Below the pieces are notes generated by a model that searched no databases, had not been told where the DNA came from, and was given only the letters and a program-made list of their open reading frames with translations. 64,000 bases of DNA from CBDDDW01 sp965226805 (GTDB lineage Bacteria; Chloroflexota; Dehalococcoidia; Lucifugimonadales; JAGWBF01), in NCBI GenBank assembly GCA_965226805.1, contig CBDDDW010000030.1, positions 186,001 through 250,000 on the forward strand, given 5' to 3'. A program made the translations under genes and the position numbers. Positions 18,288 to 27,521 of this stretch are shown one piece after another; within the stretch, counting starts at the first letter, position 1, and each line of letters starts with the position of its first letter.

Positions 18288-19885
18288 TGGTCTGCCCACC
18301 TTCGCCGGCGTACGGATCCACCGCGGCGCATGCAAGCCTAACCCCTGAGATCATTGCCATAGTAAGCGAGCTCAGAGAATTCCTCCGCGCCCGGTCCGTG
18401 CGGGCCTTCCTGGTAGGCGGTTACATTCGGGACGCTCTCAGGGGAGAGTCCTCTCACGACGTAGATGTGGCCGTGCACGGAGAGTCGGGTTCAGTGGCAA
18501 GATCGCTGGCCGACGCCGTCGGCGGAGCCTATGTTCCCCTTAACCAGCCCGGTGAGGCTTCCCCTCCCAGGCCTGAGGGTCGAAGCGTCGCGAGGGTCGT
18601 CGTGCCCAACCGTGAACGTGGACCATGGGTCGTGGATGTCTCCTCGATAGAGGGCTCCATCGAAGAAGACCTCAGCGAGCGCGATTTCACCGTGGATGCT
18701 ATGGCCCTCGACCTGGAGGACTGGCTAAAACCCGGCTGGGGAGAGCTCGTCATAGACCCCTTCGGCGGCAAGAGCGACCTCGCCGATAAGACTATTCGGG
18801 CGATCCGGACGTCGGTGTTCGAGGAAGACCCTGCCCGCCTCCTCAGGGCCGTTAGACTGGCGGCCTCTCTGGGCTTCCGCATCGAACCAGCCACTGCTGA
18901 TGCGATCAAGGGTCAGGGCCATCTGATCAATTCGATAGCCGGGGAGCGGGTCAGAGATGAGCTTCTCTCCATCTTGTCTCTAGATGGCGCCAAAGATCAC
19001 CTGGAAATGCTAGACCAACTCGGCCTCCTCCGCTGTATAATCCCTGAGTTTGATGTCACAAAGGGGGTCGAGCAACCGAAGGAGCACTATTGGGATGTAT
19101 TCGAGCACTCCATTCGTGCTGTGGAAGGAGTGGAGCGCGTGGTCTCTGGTCCCAAGGGGGACCCGGTATCGAATCTGGTGCCCTGGAACGAAGAGATAAA
19201 AGAGAGGTTCTCCCAACGGGTTGGCGACGGCCATACCCGGCGCACCATGCTAAAGCTAGCTGCCCTTCTTCACGACGTAGCCAAACCCCAGACAAAAACC
19301 ACTGACGCCAATGGGAAGACGCGGTTCCTGGGCCACCACACCCTTGGGGCGTCCATGTCCGGTGGGATTCTTCGGCGCCTGCGTTTCAGCAGCCGGGGCA
19401 GGGACATGATATATGGAGTTGTGGAGAATCACCTAAGGCCCACTCAGATGAGCCAAGGTAGTGAGTTGCCGACCTCCAGGGCGATTTACAGGTACTTCAG
19501 GGATGTAGGCGATGTCGCCGTCGATACTCTGTACATGAGCCTGGCCGACCACCTGGCAGCAAGGGGGCCCAAGCTGGATATGGGTGCATGGAGTCGCCAC
19601 GCCGAGAGCATATCTCATGTGTTGGAAGTCGGTACACAGACTCAATCGCCCGAGAAGTTTCCCAGGCTGATTGATGGCCACGACCTGATGCGTGAGTTCG
19701 GGCTTAGCCCCGGCCCTTATATCGGAGCATTATTGGAGGAAATAAGGGATGCCCAGGCCGCGGGGGAAGTACAATCCCAGGATGATGCTCTGAACCGGGC
19801 AAGACTGAGCCTCGCGGGCCAAGCTTCGTCACATCCTCCCATCCATGGCGAGGAAGGCTCTAGTCCAGCTGGGTCTGGAAGGTAA
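18287..19885 (+). CDS. tRNA nucleotidyltransferase / poly(A) polymerase family protein with HD domain
   Basis: A 532-residue class II nucleotidyltransferase, most likely the CCA-adding enzyme acting on tRNA 3' ends. The head has FLVGGYIRDALRG and DVDVAVHG (catalytic Asp pair), then ERDFTVDAMALDL and DPARLLRAVRLAASLGF (neck), and a C-terminal HD domain with AALLHDVAKPQTK and GHHTLGASM. The GTG start shares its G with the def stop (TAGTG), so the two genes are translationally coupled. An A-adding-only role cannot be excluded. Confidence 0.88.
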   Translation: MVCPPSPAYGSTAAHASLTPEIIAIVSELREFLRARSVRAFLVGGYIRDALRGESSHDVDVAVHGESGSVARSLADAVGGAYVPLNQPGEASPPRPEGRSVARVVVPNRERGPWVVDVSSIEGSIEEDLSERDFTVDAMALDLEDWLKPGWGELVIDPFGGKSDLADKTIRAIRTSVFEEDPARLLRAVRLAASLGFRIEPATADAIKGQGHLINSIAGERVRDELLSILSLDGAKDHLEMLDQLGLLRCIIPEFDVTKGVEQPKEHYWDVFEHSIRAVEGVERVVSGPKGDPVSNLVPWNEEIKERFSQRVGDGHTRRTMLKLAALLHDVAKPQTKTTDANGKTRFLGHHTLGASMSGGILRRLRFSSRGRDMIYGVVENHLRPTQMSQGSELPTSRAIYRYFRDVGDVAVDTLYMSLADHLAARGPKLDMGAWSRHAESISHVLEVGTQTQSPEKFPRLIDGHDLMREFGLSPGPYIGALLEEIRDAQAAGEVQSQDDALNRARLSLAGQASSHPPIHGEEGSSPAGSGR

Positions 19886-19894
19886 GGGAGGCCA

Positions 19895-22366
19895 GTGCGC
19901 ACGAGAGGCTTTAGGGTACTAGCCATTATCGCGGTGATAATCGGCCTTTCTATAGCCACGCTAAGTTTCAAAGAGATCCACATATCTTTCCTAGGGGCGG
20001 ACCTGGACAGAACGGGCTCTGGTCCCCTTGGCCTGACGTTGGGTCTGGACCTTCAGGGTGGCAGCCACCTGGTCTATCAGGCGAACATACCAGTTGAAGT
20101 GACCTTTCAGGATTCCATCGACGAGTCGCAGTTGCTAGGACTGGTGAAGGAGTTGGGTTACAAGGACGCGGACATCCAAACTCCCGCGGCCAGCGATTAC
20201 TCGATACGCCGATTGTCATTCGGGGAGGTGGCTCAGGCGCAACTCAGGGAAGACTTGGAAGAGGTCCTTGGTCCGATAAATGTCTTCGACGCAGCCGGCA
20301 GCGGGCTTGTCGTAGCTTTCCAGGACTCACAGGAGGATGGGCGTTTCCGCGACAGACTCAGTGAGTTGGGATATGTGGATGCGATCGTTACGGACCAGGG
20401 ACGGGCTCGGTTCATGGTAGAGAATTTGTCGTTTGAAGAGGTGGCGCAGCTTGATCTCAGGTCCTCGCTCGAAGACAGATTAAGTCTCGTCCAATCCTTC
20501 GCCACCGGCGACGAAGGGGCCGAGGTCACATTCCTGGTGAGCCAGGATAGAACTGACGTCCGGGAGCTGCTGGACGAGCTAGGCTACACTGCGGCGATCC
20601 TTTCTCAGAGATACGAGATCCTTGGCCTCGCTTTAAAAGCGGAGGCGCAGCTTGAGCTTGAGCTTGCCCTCGAGGGTCTGGCGCCGGTGGAGGTCTTCAA
20701 CCCCGGCGAGGCGATCACCGAGGACAAAATGAAAGGGGTGGAAGACACAATCCAACGGCGAGTGAACGCCCTGGGTACTTCCGAGCCGATTATCCAGACC
20801 CTGGGGGATGACCGTCTCGTTGTCCAGTTGCCCGGCGTAGGGGGTTCCAGTGTCTCCGTCACCTTCCTGTCCCCGCCCGGACCGGCAGACATAACCCGCG
20901 TCCTGGAGGTCCTCGGCCGCACCGGAGACACCGTTGTGGCAACGAGTCTCAATACTTTCGACATAGGCGCCGTCGAGGCACTTTCAGAGGAGGAAAAGCA
21001 AGCTATCCGCGAGGCGCTGGTTGGAGGGCTTGGGCCGCTCGAAGAATTCGAAACCGTGACCGGCGACGACGCGACGTTAACCGTCACCTTTCCTCTTCCA
21101 CCAGACGAAAATTCCATTAGCGCCGTGGTGGCGAGCCTGGGCCTCACCGATTTCTCCGTCCAAGGACAATCAGCGCCAAACCAGTTTGTGGTCCGCACCG
21201 AAGAAGCGATGAGCACGGAAGACCAGGAGATGCTTCGTGAGGCCCTGGAAGAGAAAGTAGCCTTGGTATTCGCCTTCAGTACCAGGGGCGGCATAGAAGA
21301 AGCCAAGGCGCTAATCCGGGGGACGGCGCAGCTAGTGTTCATGGAACGTAACTGCCTTCTGACCCTAGCGGCGTTAGAAGCGGCTAGCGCGGTAGGAGCA
21401 CCAGACCCCTGTGGAATCGAGGGGAACTATATAGATAAGGACATAGGGTTGACGGGGGAGTTCCTTGACCGTGCCTTTCCTGGCCAAGACCCCATTTCCG
21501 GCGCGCCCTGGGTACACGTGGAGTTCAATAGCCGGGGCGCCGGCATCTTCCGCGACCTGACCGAGCGCCTGTTCGACATGGGCCCCATCGGCAGAATCGC
21601 CATGTTCCTTGACGACGACCTAATCTCTGCGCCATCGGTGACCAGTCCGATCCGTGACGGCCGCGGCGTTATAACTGGGGGATTCACAAGGGAATCGGCC
21701 AAAGACCTGGCCATACAGCTCGACTCCGGACGCTTGCCCGTTCCGCTGAAGCTCATTCGAGAAAGTACCGTGGACGCCCTGCTGGGCTCTGACTCTCTAC
21801 GCAAGAGTCTGATTGCTGGGCTCGTGGGACTAAGTTTGGTACTGGGATTCATGATTGTGTATTACCGCATGGCGGGAGTGGTCGCCGCCGTTTCCCTACT
21901 AATATACGCGACAATAGTGCTGGCTATTCTCAAGTTGCTCCCTGGCAATACCCTTACCCTATCCGGTATAGCCGGATTGGTTCTGTCTATCGGTTTCGCT
22001 GTGGATGCCAACATTCTGATATTCGAGCGCATGAAGGAGGAGATGAGGACGGGACGTTCGTTGACGTCTGCGATGGAAGTTGGGTTCCGCCGTGCCTGGG
22101 TCGCCATCCGGGACAGCAACTTCTCTACCATCCTTACGTGCGGGATCCTTTTCTTATTCGGCTCCAGGCTGGGCGGAGGAACTCCCGTCGTCACGGGTTT
22201 CGCTCTAACCCTGTTGATTGGCGTATCCGTGAGCATGTTCACGGCGATTATGATTAGCCGCAACTTGCTTCAGATTGTCGCCTTGACACCGGCCGGGAGG
22301 AATATGGCCCTCTTCACCCCTGAGCCGCGGAGGCAGCCCGTTGCAGTAGCGGGGGGAGGTAAATAG
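19895..22366 (+). CDS. secD: protein translocase subunit SecD, with expanded extracytoplasmic region
   Basis: An 823-residue subunit of the SecDF motor that uses the ion gradient to pull exported proteins. One N-terminal helix, GLDLQGGSHLVYQ, the P1 domain, a P1-head (EFNSRGAGIF..), then five C-terminal helices with DANILIFERMKEEM. It is much longer than the usual 450-620 residues: a module of the form xVTF...LxxLGYxxA occurs about five times (near residues 67, 138, 208, 322 and 396). A single related module is present in SecF. GTG start after GGGAGG. It is followed by secF after 2 bases. Confidence 0.95.
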   Translation: MRTRGFRVLAIIAVIIGLSIATLSFKEIHISFLGADLDRTGSGPLGLTLGLDLQGGSHLVYQANIPVEVTFQDSIDESQLLGLVKELGYKDADIQTPAASDYSIRRLSFGEVAQAQLREDLEEVLGPINVFDAAGSGLVVAFQDSQEDGRFRDRLSELGYVDAIVTDQGRARFMVENLSFEEVAQLDLRSSLEDRLSLVQSFATGDEGAEVTFLVSQDRTDVRELLDELGYTAAILSQRYEILGLALKAEAQLELELALEGLAPVEVFNPGEAITEDKMKGVEDTIQRRVNALGTSEPIIQTLGDDRLVVQLPGVGGSSVSVTFLSPPGPADITRVLEVLGRTGDTVVATSLNTFDIGAVEALSEEEKQAIREALVGGLGPLEEFETVTGDDATLTVTFPLPPDENSISAVVASLGLTDFSVQGQSAPNQFVVRTEEAMSTEDQEMLREALEEKVALVFAFSTRGGIEEAKALIRGTAQLVFMERNCLLTLAALEAASAVGAPDPCGIEGNYIDKDIGLTGEFLDRAFPGQDPISGAPWVHVEFNSRGAGIFRDLTERLFDMGPIGRIAMFLDDDLISAPSVTSPIRDGRGVITGGFTRESAKDLAIQLDSGRLPVPLKLIRESTVDALLGSDSLRKSLIAGLVGLSLVLGFMIVYYRMAGVVAAVSLLIYATIVLAILKLLPGNTLTLSGIAGLVLSIGFAVDANILIFERMKEEMRTGRSLTSAMEVGFRRAWVAIRDSNFSTILTCGILFLFGSRLGGGTPVVTGFALTLLIGVSVSMFTAIMISRNLLQIVALTPAGRNMALFTPEPRRQPVAVAGGGK

Positions 22367-22368
22367 AG

Positions 22369-23328
22369 TTGGACATAGTCGGAAAAAGGGGCTGGTTTTT
22401 TCTGATCTCCGCATTGATTATTCTCCCCGGAGTGATATCTCTTATAATCCCGCCGGCCCTGAGACCCGGCATCGAGTTCACCAGCGGCACGGTCCTGGAC
22501 ATCACTTTCGTTGATCCGGTTTCGGAGGAGCAGATCAGGACTGAGCTGAACCGCCTTGACCATCCTGAAGCCCTAATACAGAAAACCGGCACGCGGTCCG
22601 CGTTCATACGGACCAATCTGCTGGAGGAGGCGGTGCTGGACAGCGGGGGGATGGTAATACAGCGCTCGGATCAGTCCTTGATAGAGGAAGCGCTCACGGA
22701 AAACGTCTCCGCCATTGAGTCCACGAGGATCGACAGTGTATCGTCGATCCTCGCCCGGGAGACCGTCCGAAATGCCGTGATCGTCGTACTGCTGGCCGCC
22801 GTCGGAATACTGGTTTACGTGACTTGGGCGTTTCGCAGGGTCCCCAATCCCTTCCGGTACGGCGTCGCGGCAATACTAGCCCTGGTTCACGATATGCTGT
22901 TGATCATCGGGATCTTTTCCATCTTGGGGAAGGTGATCAATATGGAAGTCAACTCCATGTTCATCGTCGGGTTGCTGACTGTGCTCGGCTACAGCGTGAA
23001 CGACACGATTGTCGTTTTCGACCGGATCAGGGAGAACGTGGCCAGAAACATAGACAGGCCCCTACTGGGAGTCGTAAATGCCAGCATTCTGGAGACGATA
23101 GGACGGTCCGTCAACACGAGCGCGACCACTCTATTCGTCCTCATGGCGCTGCTCCTCTTCGGCGGACCTACTATACGAGGCTTCCTGCTGGTGCTAACGA
23201 TCGGAGTGATCGTGGGGACCTACAGCTCCATCTGCATCGCCAGCCAGTTTCTGGTGATGTGGGAGCGTGGCGAGATACGGCCCTTCCTTGGCAAGTTCCT
23301 GCCCTTCCTAAGACGCGCCCCCGCCTAG
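22369..23328 (+). CDS. secF: protein translocase subunit SecF
   Basis: A 319-residue partner of SecD in the export motor. N-terminal helix, then GIEFTSGTVLDITF (the SecF P1 signature), a short P1 domain with the xITF...LxxLxxPEA module, then five helices with AAILALVHDMLLIIG, NSMFIVGLLTVLGYSVNDTIVVFDRIRE and a terminal pair. The start is TTG at 22369, with GGGGGGAGGT about 8 bases upstream and only two bases between it and the secD stop. Confidence 0.95.
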   Translation: MDIVGKRGWFFLISALIILPGVISLIIPPALRPGIEFTSGTVLDITFVDPVSEEQIRTELNRLDHPEALIQKTGTRSAFIRTNLLEEAVLDSGGMVIQRSDQSLIEEALTENVSAIESTRIDSVSSILARETVRNAVIVVLLAAVGILVYVTWAFRRVPNPFRYGVAAILALVHDMLLIIGIFSILGKVINMEVNSMFIVGLLTVLGYSVNDTIVVFDRIRENVARNIDRPLLGVVNASILETIGRSVNTSATTLFVLMALLLFGGPTIRGFLLVLTIGVIVGTYSSICIASQFLVMWERGEIRPFLGKFLPFLRRAPA

Positions 23329-23420
23329 CCTGCTCGGGAGTCCATTAACTTGAGACGGGCCCCCACGGATTGCAGTCTTTTGTGCCAAACTCCAGAAATC
23401 TCCACTGGAGGGGGTCCTGA

Positions 23421-24281
23421 ATGAAACTGGGCGCCCACGTATCCACCGCAGGCGGCCTGGACAAGGCCATCGACCGGGCCGTCGAGATCGGGTGCGAGGC
23501 GATCCAGATCTTTGGGTCGTCTCCGCAAAGCTGGGCCTTCAAGCCGATTCCAGAGACGCAGGTCAGCTCTTTCCGGGCGAAGGCCGGCGAAGCGGGAATA
23601 GACTCCGTTTTCTTCCACGCCATCTATCTCATAAATCTGGGCACAGCCGATCCCACCAATCTGGAAAAGGGAATCCAGTCCCTGATCAACTACATGCGGC
23701 TGGCCTCGGAGGTGGGCGCCCAGGGGGTGATACTCCATCCCGGCAGCCACAAGGGGGCTGGATACGAGGGCATTCTACGGCAGACGATCTCCAGCATCGA
23801 CCGGGTCTTGGAAAACTCACCCACTGGGCCATGGCTGACCCTTGAGAACACGGCGGGCATGGGCCAACATATCGGCGCGAAGCTCGGTGAGCTGGGAGGA
23901 ATCATCAAGGGAGTTTCCGAGTCCCACCGGGGAAGGGTGAAGGTCTGCCTGGATACACAGCACAGCTTCGCCGCGGGGTACGATATAGCCACCGGCCCCG
24001 GGCTGGAGGCAACGTTGGCCGAGTTTGACGAAACGATAGGTCTCGATAACCTCGTGGCCGTCCATGCCAACGACTCCAAATACCCCCTTGGCGCAGGGGT
24101 GGACCGCCACGAGAATATCGGGCAGGGTTACCTGGGCCTCCAGACTTTCGAGAACCTGATGTCGAATGCCGCTTTCATGGACCTGCCTTTCCTCCTGGAG
24201 GTGCCGGGCGCCGAGAAGAAGGGACCCGACAAGGAGAACCTGGATATACTCAAAGCAATCCGGTCGAGAGTGGCCTCCTAA
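23421..24281 (+). CDS. nfo: endonuclease IV (AP endonuclease)
   Basis: A 286-residue TIM-barrel zinc enzyme that cuts DNA at abasic sites. Metal ligands and motifs are in place: KLGAHVSTAGGLDKA, FFHAIYLINL, VILHPGSHKGAG, LTLENTAGMG, VCLDTQHSFAAGYD, AVHANDSKYPLGAGVDRHENIGQGYLG and FLLEVPG. Length is standard. GGAGGGGG lies just before the ATG. It is the first of three consecutive plus-strand genes, 92 bases after secF. Confidence 0.95.
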   Translation: MKLGAHVSTAGGLDKAIDRAVEIGCEAIQIFGSSPQSWAFKPIPETQVSSFRAKAGEAGIDSVFFHAIYLINLGTADPTNLEKGIQSLINYMRLASEVGAQGVILHPGSHKGAGYEGILRQTISSIDRVLENSPTGPWLTLENTAGMGQHIGAKLGELGGIIKGVSESHRGRVKVCLDTQHSFAAGYDIATGPGLEATLAEFDETIGLDNLVAVHANDSKYPLGAGVDRHENIGQGYLGLQTFENLMSNAAFMDLPFLLEVPGAEKKGPDKENLDILKAIRSRVAS

Positions 24282-24292
24282 GGGCTGAGCTG

Positions 24293-24664
24293 ATGCGGTT
24301 TACGCGCCGGGAGTTTCTTAGATTGGTGCGGCTGGCACTCGAGGAGTTGCCGACGCAGATCGACTACGCCCTTGAGAACGTGGCCATCCTGGTGGAGGAC
24401 TGGCCCGGTGAGGATGACCCGGAGGTCGCCGGACCGGAGGGCCCCTACGATCTCTTTGGCGTCTATTCAGGTGTGCCACTGCCGGAGAGGGAGGGCGGAC
24501 TGCCCCCCCTGCCTGACAGGATAACGCTGTTCCAGCGCCCCATCGAGACCGCGTGTGCTACCCGAGAAGATGTGTTGCGGGAGGTCCGCACCACTGTTCT
24601 GCACGAGGTGGGACACTATCTCGGGCTGGACGAGGAAGACCTGGAGCGTCTGGGGTATGGCTGA
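24293..24664 (+). CDS. zincin-like metallopeptidase family protein
   Basis: A 123-residue protein with the HExxH motif in VLHEVGHYLGLDEEDL and the family pattern DLFGVYSGVPLPER and PDRITLFQRPIE. It belongs to the small minigluzincin-like 'metallopeptidase family' with a predicted zinc site of two His and an Asp. Proteolytic activity is not established for most members. It begins 11 bases after nfo, so probably cotranscribed. Confidence 0.88.
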   Translation: MRFTRREFLRLVRLALEELPTQIDYALENVAILVEDWPGEDDPEVAGPEGPYDLFGVYSGVPLPEREGGLPPLPDRITLFQRPIETACATREDVLREVRTTVLHEVGHYLGLDEEDLERLGYG

Positions 24665-24754
24665 GGAGGTGCTCCCTCCCCCGGCGGGAGGGAGTTAGAG
24701 GGAAGGCGAGCACATCTGGAGGATCGCAGGTCTTGGAAAACAGGAGGTGCCTCA

Positions 24755-24967
24755 GTGGATGATGTCACCATAATGGTCCGGCGCAACGGGCCCTACCGGC
24801 TGGAGGGTCCTGTGACTCTCATCGACCAGGACGGGAACGAGTTCAAAGTGCCAGAGGAGCGCTACGTTTTTCTGTGCCGCTGCGGCAGGTCGGACAACAA
24901 ACCCTTCTGCGACTCTACCCACCGCAAGAAGGAGCCCACTTTCGACGCACCGACGATGGCCGTCTAG
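24755..24967 (+). CDS. CDGSH-type iron-sulfur domain protein
   Basis: A 70-residue protein with one CDGSH-like 2Fe-2S site: CRCGRSDNKPFCDSTH has the three Cys and one His in the family spacing. The N-terminal half (NGPYRLEGPVTLIDQDGN) matches the beta-rich part of bacterial CDGSH proteins. It probably serves electron transfer. GTG start at 24755 with AGGAGGT 7 bases upstream. Confidence 0.88.
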   Translation: MDDVTIMVRRNGPYRLEGPVTLIDQDGNEFKVPEERYVFLCRCGRSDNKPFCDSTHRKKEPTFDAPTMAV

Positions 24968-24985
24968 CTATCCACGTGGCTTGCG

Positions 24986-25315
24986 TCATCCGTTGACTGC
25001 GCGAACGAGCAATCCAGGAGCGTTCTTCCCCTTCAACCGCAAGCCGAAGCTCGTGACCGTTACCGGGTGTTGGTGAGGGTTGCTGGCAGTTAGAAAGAGC
25101 TGGGGCTCATCATCGGACGGTAGCCCAGACGCTTTGACAAGGTCTTTCGAAACGCCTGGCGTTACCTGGTAGCCGGACGTCCCTTTCACATTTAGATGGG
25201 GTTTCGAACGGAAGTAACGGAGCCAGCCAACAGGAGCCCAGCCAAGACGGCCGCTGCACCGCCCGGCCATACCTCCGCCAAAAGCCGCCCAGAATACGTC
25301 TGACATTCTAGCCAC
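24986..25315 (-). CDS. hypothetical protein, possibly a fragment
   Basis: An open frame of 109 codons from a GTG without a visible ribosome site. The middle (RSKPHLNVKGTSGYQ .. PQLFLTASNPHQHPVTVTSFGLRLKG) has the beta-strand pattern of proteins with a 'norms of neighbouring residues' type C-terminal sandwich, but I cannot name a family. It ends close to the CDGSH stop (convergent). It may be a worn remnant of a longer gene. Confidence 0.35.
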   Translation of the reverse strand: MARMSDVFWAAFGGGMAGRCSGRLGWAPVGWLRYFRSKPHLNVKGTSGYQVTPGVSKDLVKASGLPSDDEPQLFLTASNPHQHPVTVTSFGLRLKGKNAPGLLVRAVNG

Positions 25316-25377
25316 GTCTGCGCCGGTCTAGCCATGAGCGGTATTAGCTGCCAGGGAAGCTGATGGCCGTGGAGGGT

Positions 25378-26457
25378 TCACCGTCCCCCGCGGTAAATCC
25401 CCCGGACGCTCTTTACGGAGTTTATCCGGTCCTCCGCCAGCCGGTCGGCTGCCTGGGCTGTCGGAATCTCGTCGCGGGACGAGATGTGTAAGACCCGCTC
25501 CATGGTCTCGTAGATGCGTTCGGTCATCTGTCGTGCGCGTTCCAGGCTATAGGCGGCGTCGATCTCGCAGGCGACGTTGATGACTCCCCCGGCGTTTATG
25601 ATGTAGTCGGGTGCGTAGAGTATCCCCCGCCGCTGTAGCTCCGCGCCGTCTTCCTCAGCGGCAAGCTGGTTATTGGCCCCTCCCGCTACGACCGCGCATC
25701 TGAGGCGGGGAATCGTCCGGCTGTTCAGCACCCCTCCGAGGGCGCAGGGCGCGAATATGTCGCATTCCACGTCGTATATCTCGTCTGGCCCTACAATGGT
25801 CGCGCCCATCTCACGTGCCTTCGCTACAGCGGCGTCGTTTATGTCGGTGGCCACCAGCCTGGCGCCCTGGGCGAGGAGGTGTTCGGCTGTGTATCTGGCT
25901 ACCTTGCCGAATCCTTGCATGGCCACTGTCCTACCCGACAGGGAGACGGAGCCCCACAGGGCTTTTGCGCAGGCCTTCATGCCCTGGTAGATCCCCACAC
26001 CCGTAAGCACCGAGGTATCGCCGCTGCCGCCGAGTGAAAGGGGAAGGCCGGTAACGTATTCGGTCTCCATTGAGATGTATTCCAGGTCCCGTGAAGTGGA
26101 GCCCACGTCGGTGGTGACAATGTACCGGCCGCCCAGAGTGTCCACATATCTCCCGAAGGCGCGCAGCATCGCCTCGGTCTTGTCCTTCTCCGGGTCCGCA
26201 ATGATAACGGACTTGCCGCCGCCCAGAGGAAGGTCCGCTGCCGCCGATTTGTAGGTCATGGCCCTCGAAAGGCGCAGGACGTCGAGAACGGCGTCCTCCT
26301 CTGTCTGGTGGGGCCATATTCGAACACCGCCGACCGCCGGACCCAGGGTCGTGTCGTGGATGGCTATGAAGGCGCGAAGTCCCGCCGCGGGCTCCACGCA
26401 TACCATGAGCTGCTCGTGTCCCTGGTCTTCCATGTACTTGAGGACATCCATGGCCAA
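25378..26457 (-). CDS. Glu/Leu/Phe/Val dehydrogenase, leucine dehydrogenase type
   Basis: A 359-residue NAD-dependent amino acid dehydrogenase. Substrate domain: LRAFIAIHDTTLGPAVGGVR, YKSAAADLPLGGGKSVI (catalytic Lys in the glycine-rich site) and TTDVGST; nucleotide domain: VAMQGFGKVARYTAEHL followed by an acidic residue in VATDIND, and AGGANNQL. Length and spacing fit leucine rather than glutamate dehydrogenase; branched-chain amino acid deamination is likely. The start is either TTG 26457 or ATG 26451, both within reach of GGAGG. Confidence 0.9.
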   Translation of the reverse strand: MAMDVLKYMEDQGHEQLMVCVEPAAGLRAFIAIHDTTLGPAVGGVRIWPHQTEEDAVLDVLRLSRAMTYKSAAADLPLGGGKSVIIADPEKDKTEAMLRAFGRYVDTLGGRYIVTTDVGSTSRDLEYISMETEYVTGLPLSLGGSGDTSVLTGVGIYQGMKACAKALWGSVSLSGRTVAMQGFGKVARYTAEHLLAQGARLVATDINDAAVAKAREMGATIVGPDEIYDVECDIFAPCALGGVLNSRTIPRLRCAVVAGGANNQLAAEEDGAELQRRGILYAPDYIINAGGVINVACEIDAAYSLERARQMTERIYETMERVLHISSRDEIPTAQAADRLAEDRINSVKSVRGIYRGGR

Positions 26458-26483
26458 AGGTGCCTCCTCCAGGTCCGGCCAGC

Positions 26484-27278
26484 CTATTTTACGACTAGCA
26501 CGGCTTCCATTCTCTCGTGCCCGGGCACTTCGCAGGTTAGCTTGTACTCACCGGGCTCCGGGGCACCCAACTTGATCAATATCTGGCTGTCGGGCCCGAG
26601 GGTGTGATCGATGTCCAGGTCCTTGATGGTGAAGGTATGTGCCAGGATGTCGTGGTTCTCGATGACCGTTTGAATGGAGACTCCGGCGGGTATGGTGATC
26701 CGATCTGGTCTAAATTGGAAGTTCTTCAGTGCGATGGATAGTGACCGCGCCCGGTCTTCGGCGCTTACGGTGGAGCGTTGGGTGGCCGTAACGATTACAG
26801 ACATGACTACCAGCACTACCAGGGCGATGGCGATGCCTAACGAGGCGCTGAGCTCAACCCCGGTGATAGCGGTCCGGGGTTCCTCCCTGCCGGCCTGGAT
26901 ATACGCGTTAGCTCCCCACAGCAGGGTAATGAGCGATCCGACCAGAATCAGTAACGAAGGTACGAAATCGAAGAAGCTGTTCGGGCGCCCCACGCCGTAC
27001 TCAAGGTAGGGTATCACATTCAGCAAGTCCAGCACCCCAACGACCATGGCTACGATCAAAGCCCATCGACCGTAACGCCAGATCAGGACCGCCGCGGCCA
27101 GCGGTATTACAAAGATTATGAACGCGAAAATCAGCGATCCGGCGGCGTTGCCTTGTGCCGACTGCACGATGGCTATCATGATAGCGGGCAGGGCCATCAA
27201 GACGAGACCTATGATGGTAACGCGAGTATAGACCGGGCGACCGTTCCAGGCGTTTGTCATTGAACCCTCTTGAGACAT
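26484..27278 (-). CDS. membrane protein with C-terminal cupredoxin domain
   Basis: About 264 residues. Five or so helices fill residues 15-165, then a cupredoxin fold with the copper ligands in order: His in HDILAHTFTI, then Cys, His and Met in LTCEVPGHERM. A type 1 copper site outside the membrane is therefore predicted, suggesting electron transfer or copper handling. ATG 27278 (MSQEGSM) has GGAGGG 4 bases before it and is preferred over 27290. It lies 26 bases upstream of the leucine dehydrogenase gene. Confidence 0.82.
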   Translation of the reverse strand: MSQEGSMTNAWNGRPVYTRVTIIGLVLMALPAIMIAIVQSAQGNAAGSLIFAFIIFVIPLAAAVLIWRYGRWALIVAMVVGVLDLLNVIPYLEYGVGRPNSFFDFVPSLLILVGSLITLLWGANAYIQAGREEPRTAITGVELSASLGIAIALVVLVVMSVIVTATQRSTVSAEDRARSLSIALKNFQFRPDRITIPAGVSIQTVIENHDILAHTFTIKDLDIDHTLGPDSQILIKLGAPEPGEYKLTCEVPGHERMEAVLVVK

Positions 27279-27312
27279 TGTTCCCTCCATAGTCGGTCTG
27301 TCTGCTTAACTC

Positions 27313-27485
27313 CCGGCAGGGTCCTGAAAAGACCTCTCGACCGTTCCCCTGGCCCTTCCCTTCGCTAAACTCAGGACATGCCCGGCCATGAAGGGGAAGA
27401 ATCCGTATCTGAAGGACTCCGTCATCCGCCTGAGGCGGACCGGCGAAGGGGCTTCGCCCCTCTGCACCCTCCCGTTTCATCCATG
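27313..27485 (-). repeat. dispersed MITE-like repeat, copy C (inverted)
   Basis: Read on the minus strand it follows the copy at 642-813 block by block: GGATGAAACGGGAGGGTGC, AGAGGGGCGAAGCCCCTTCG, CAGATACGGATTCTTCCCC, GTCCTGAGTTTAGCGAAGGG and a final CTTTTCAGGACCCTGCC. It also contains GTCCGCCTCAGGCGGATGA, a 19-base palindromic segment. It fills most of the gap between herA and the cupredoxin gene. Confidence 0.65.
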
Positions 27486-27521
27486 ATATTCCCGAGCTCC
27501 GACGTGCTGGAGGAAAACGGA

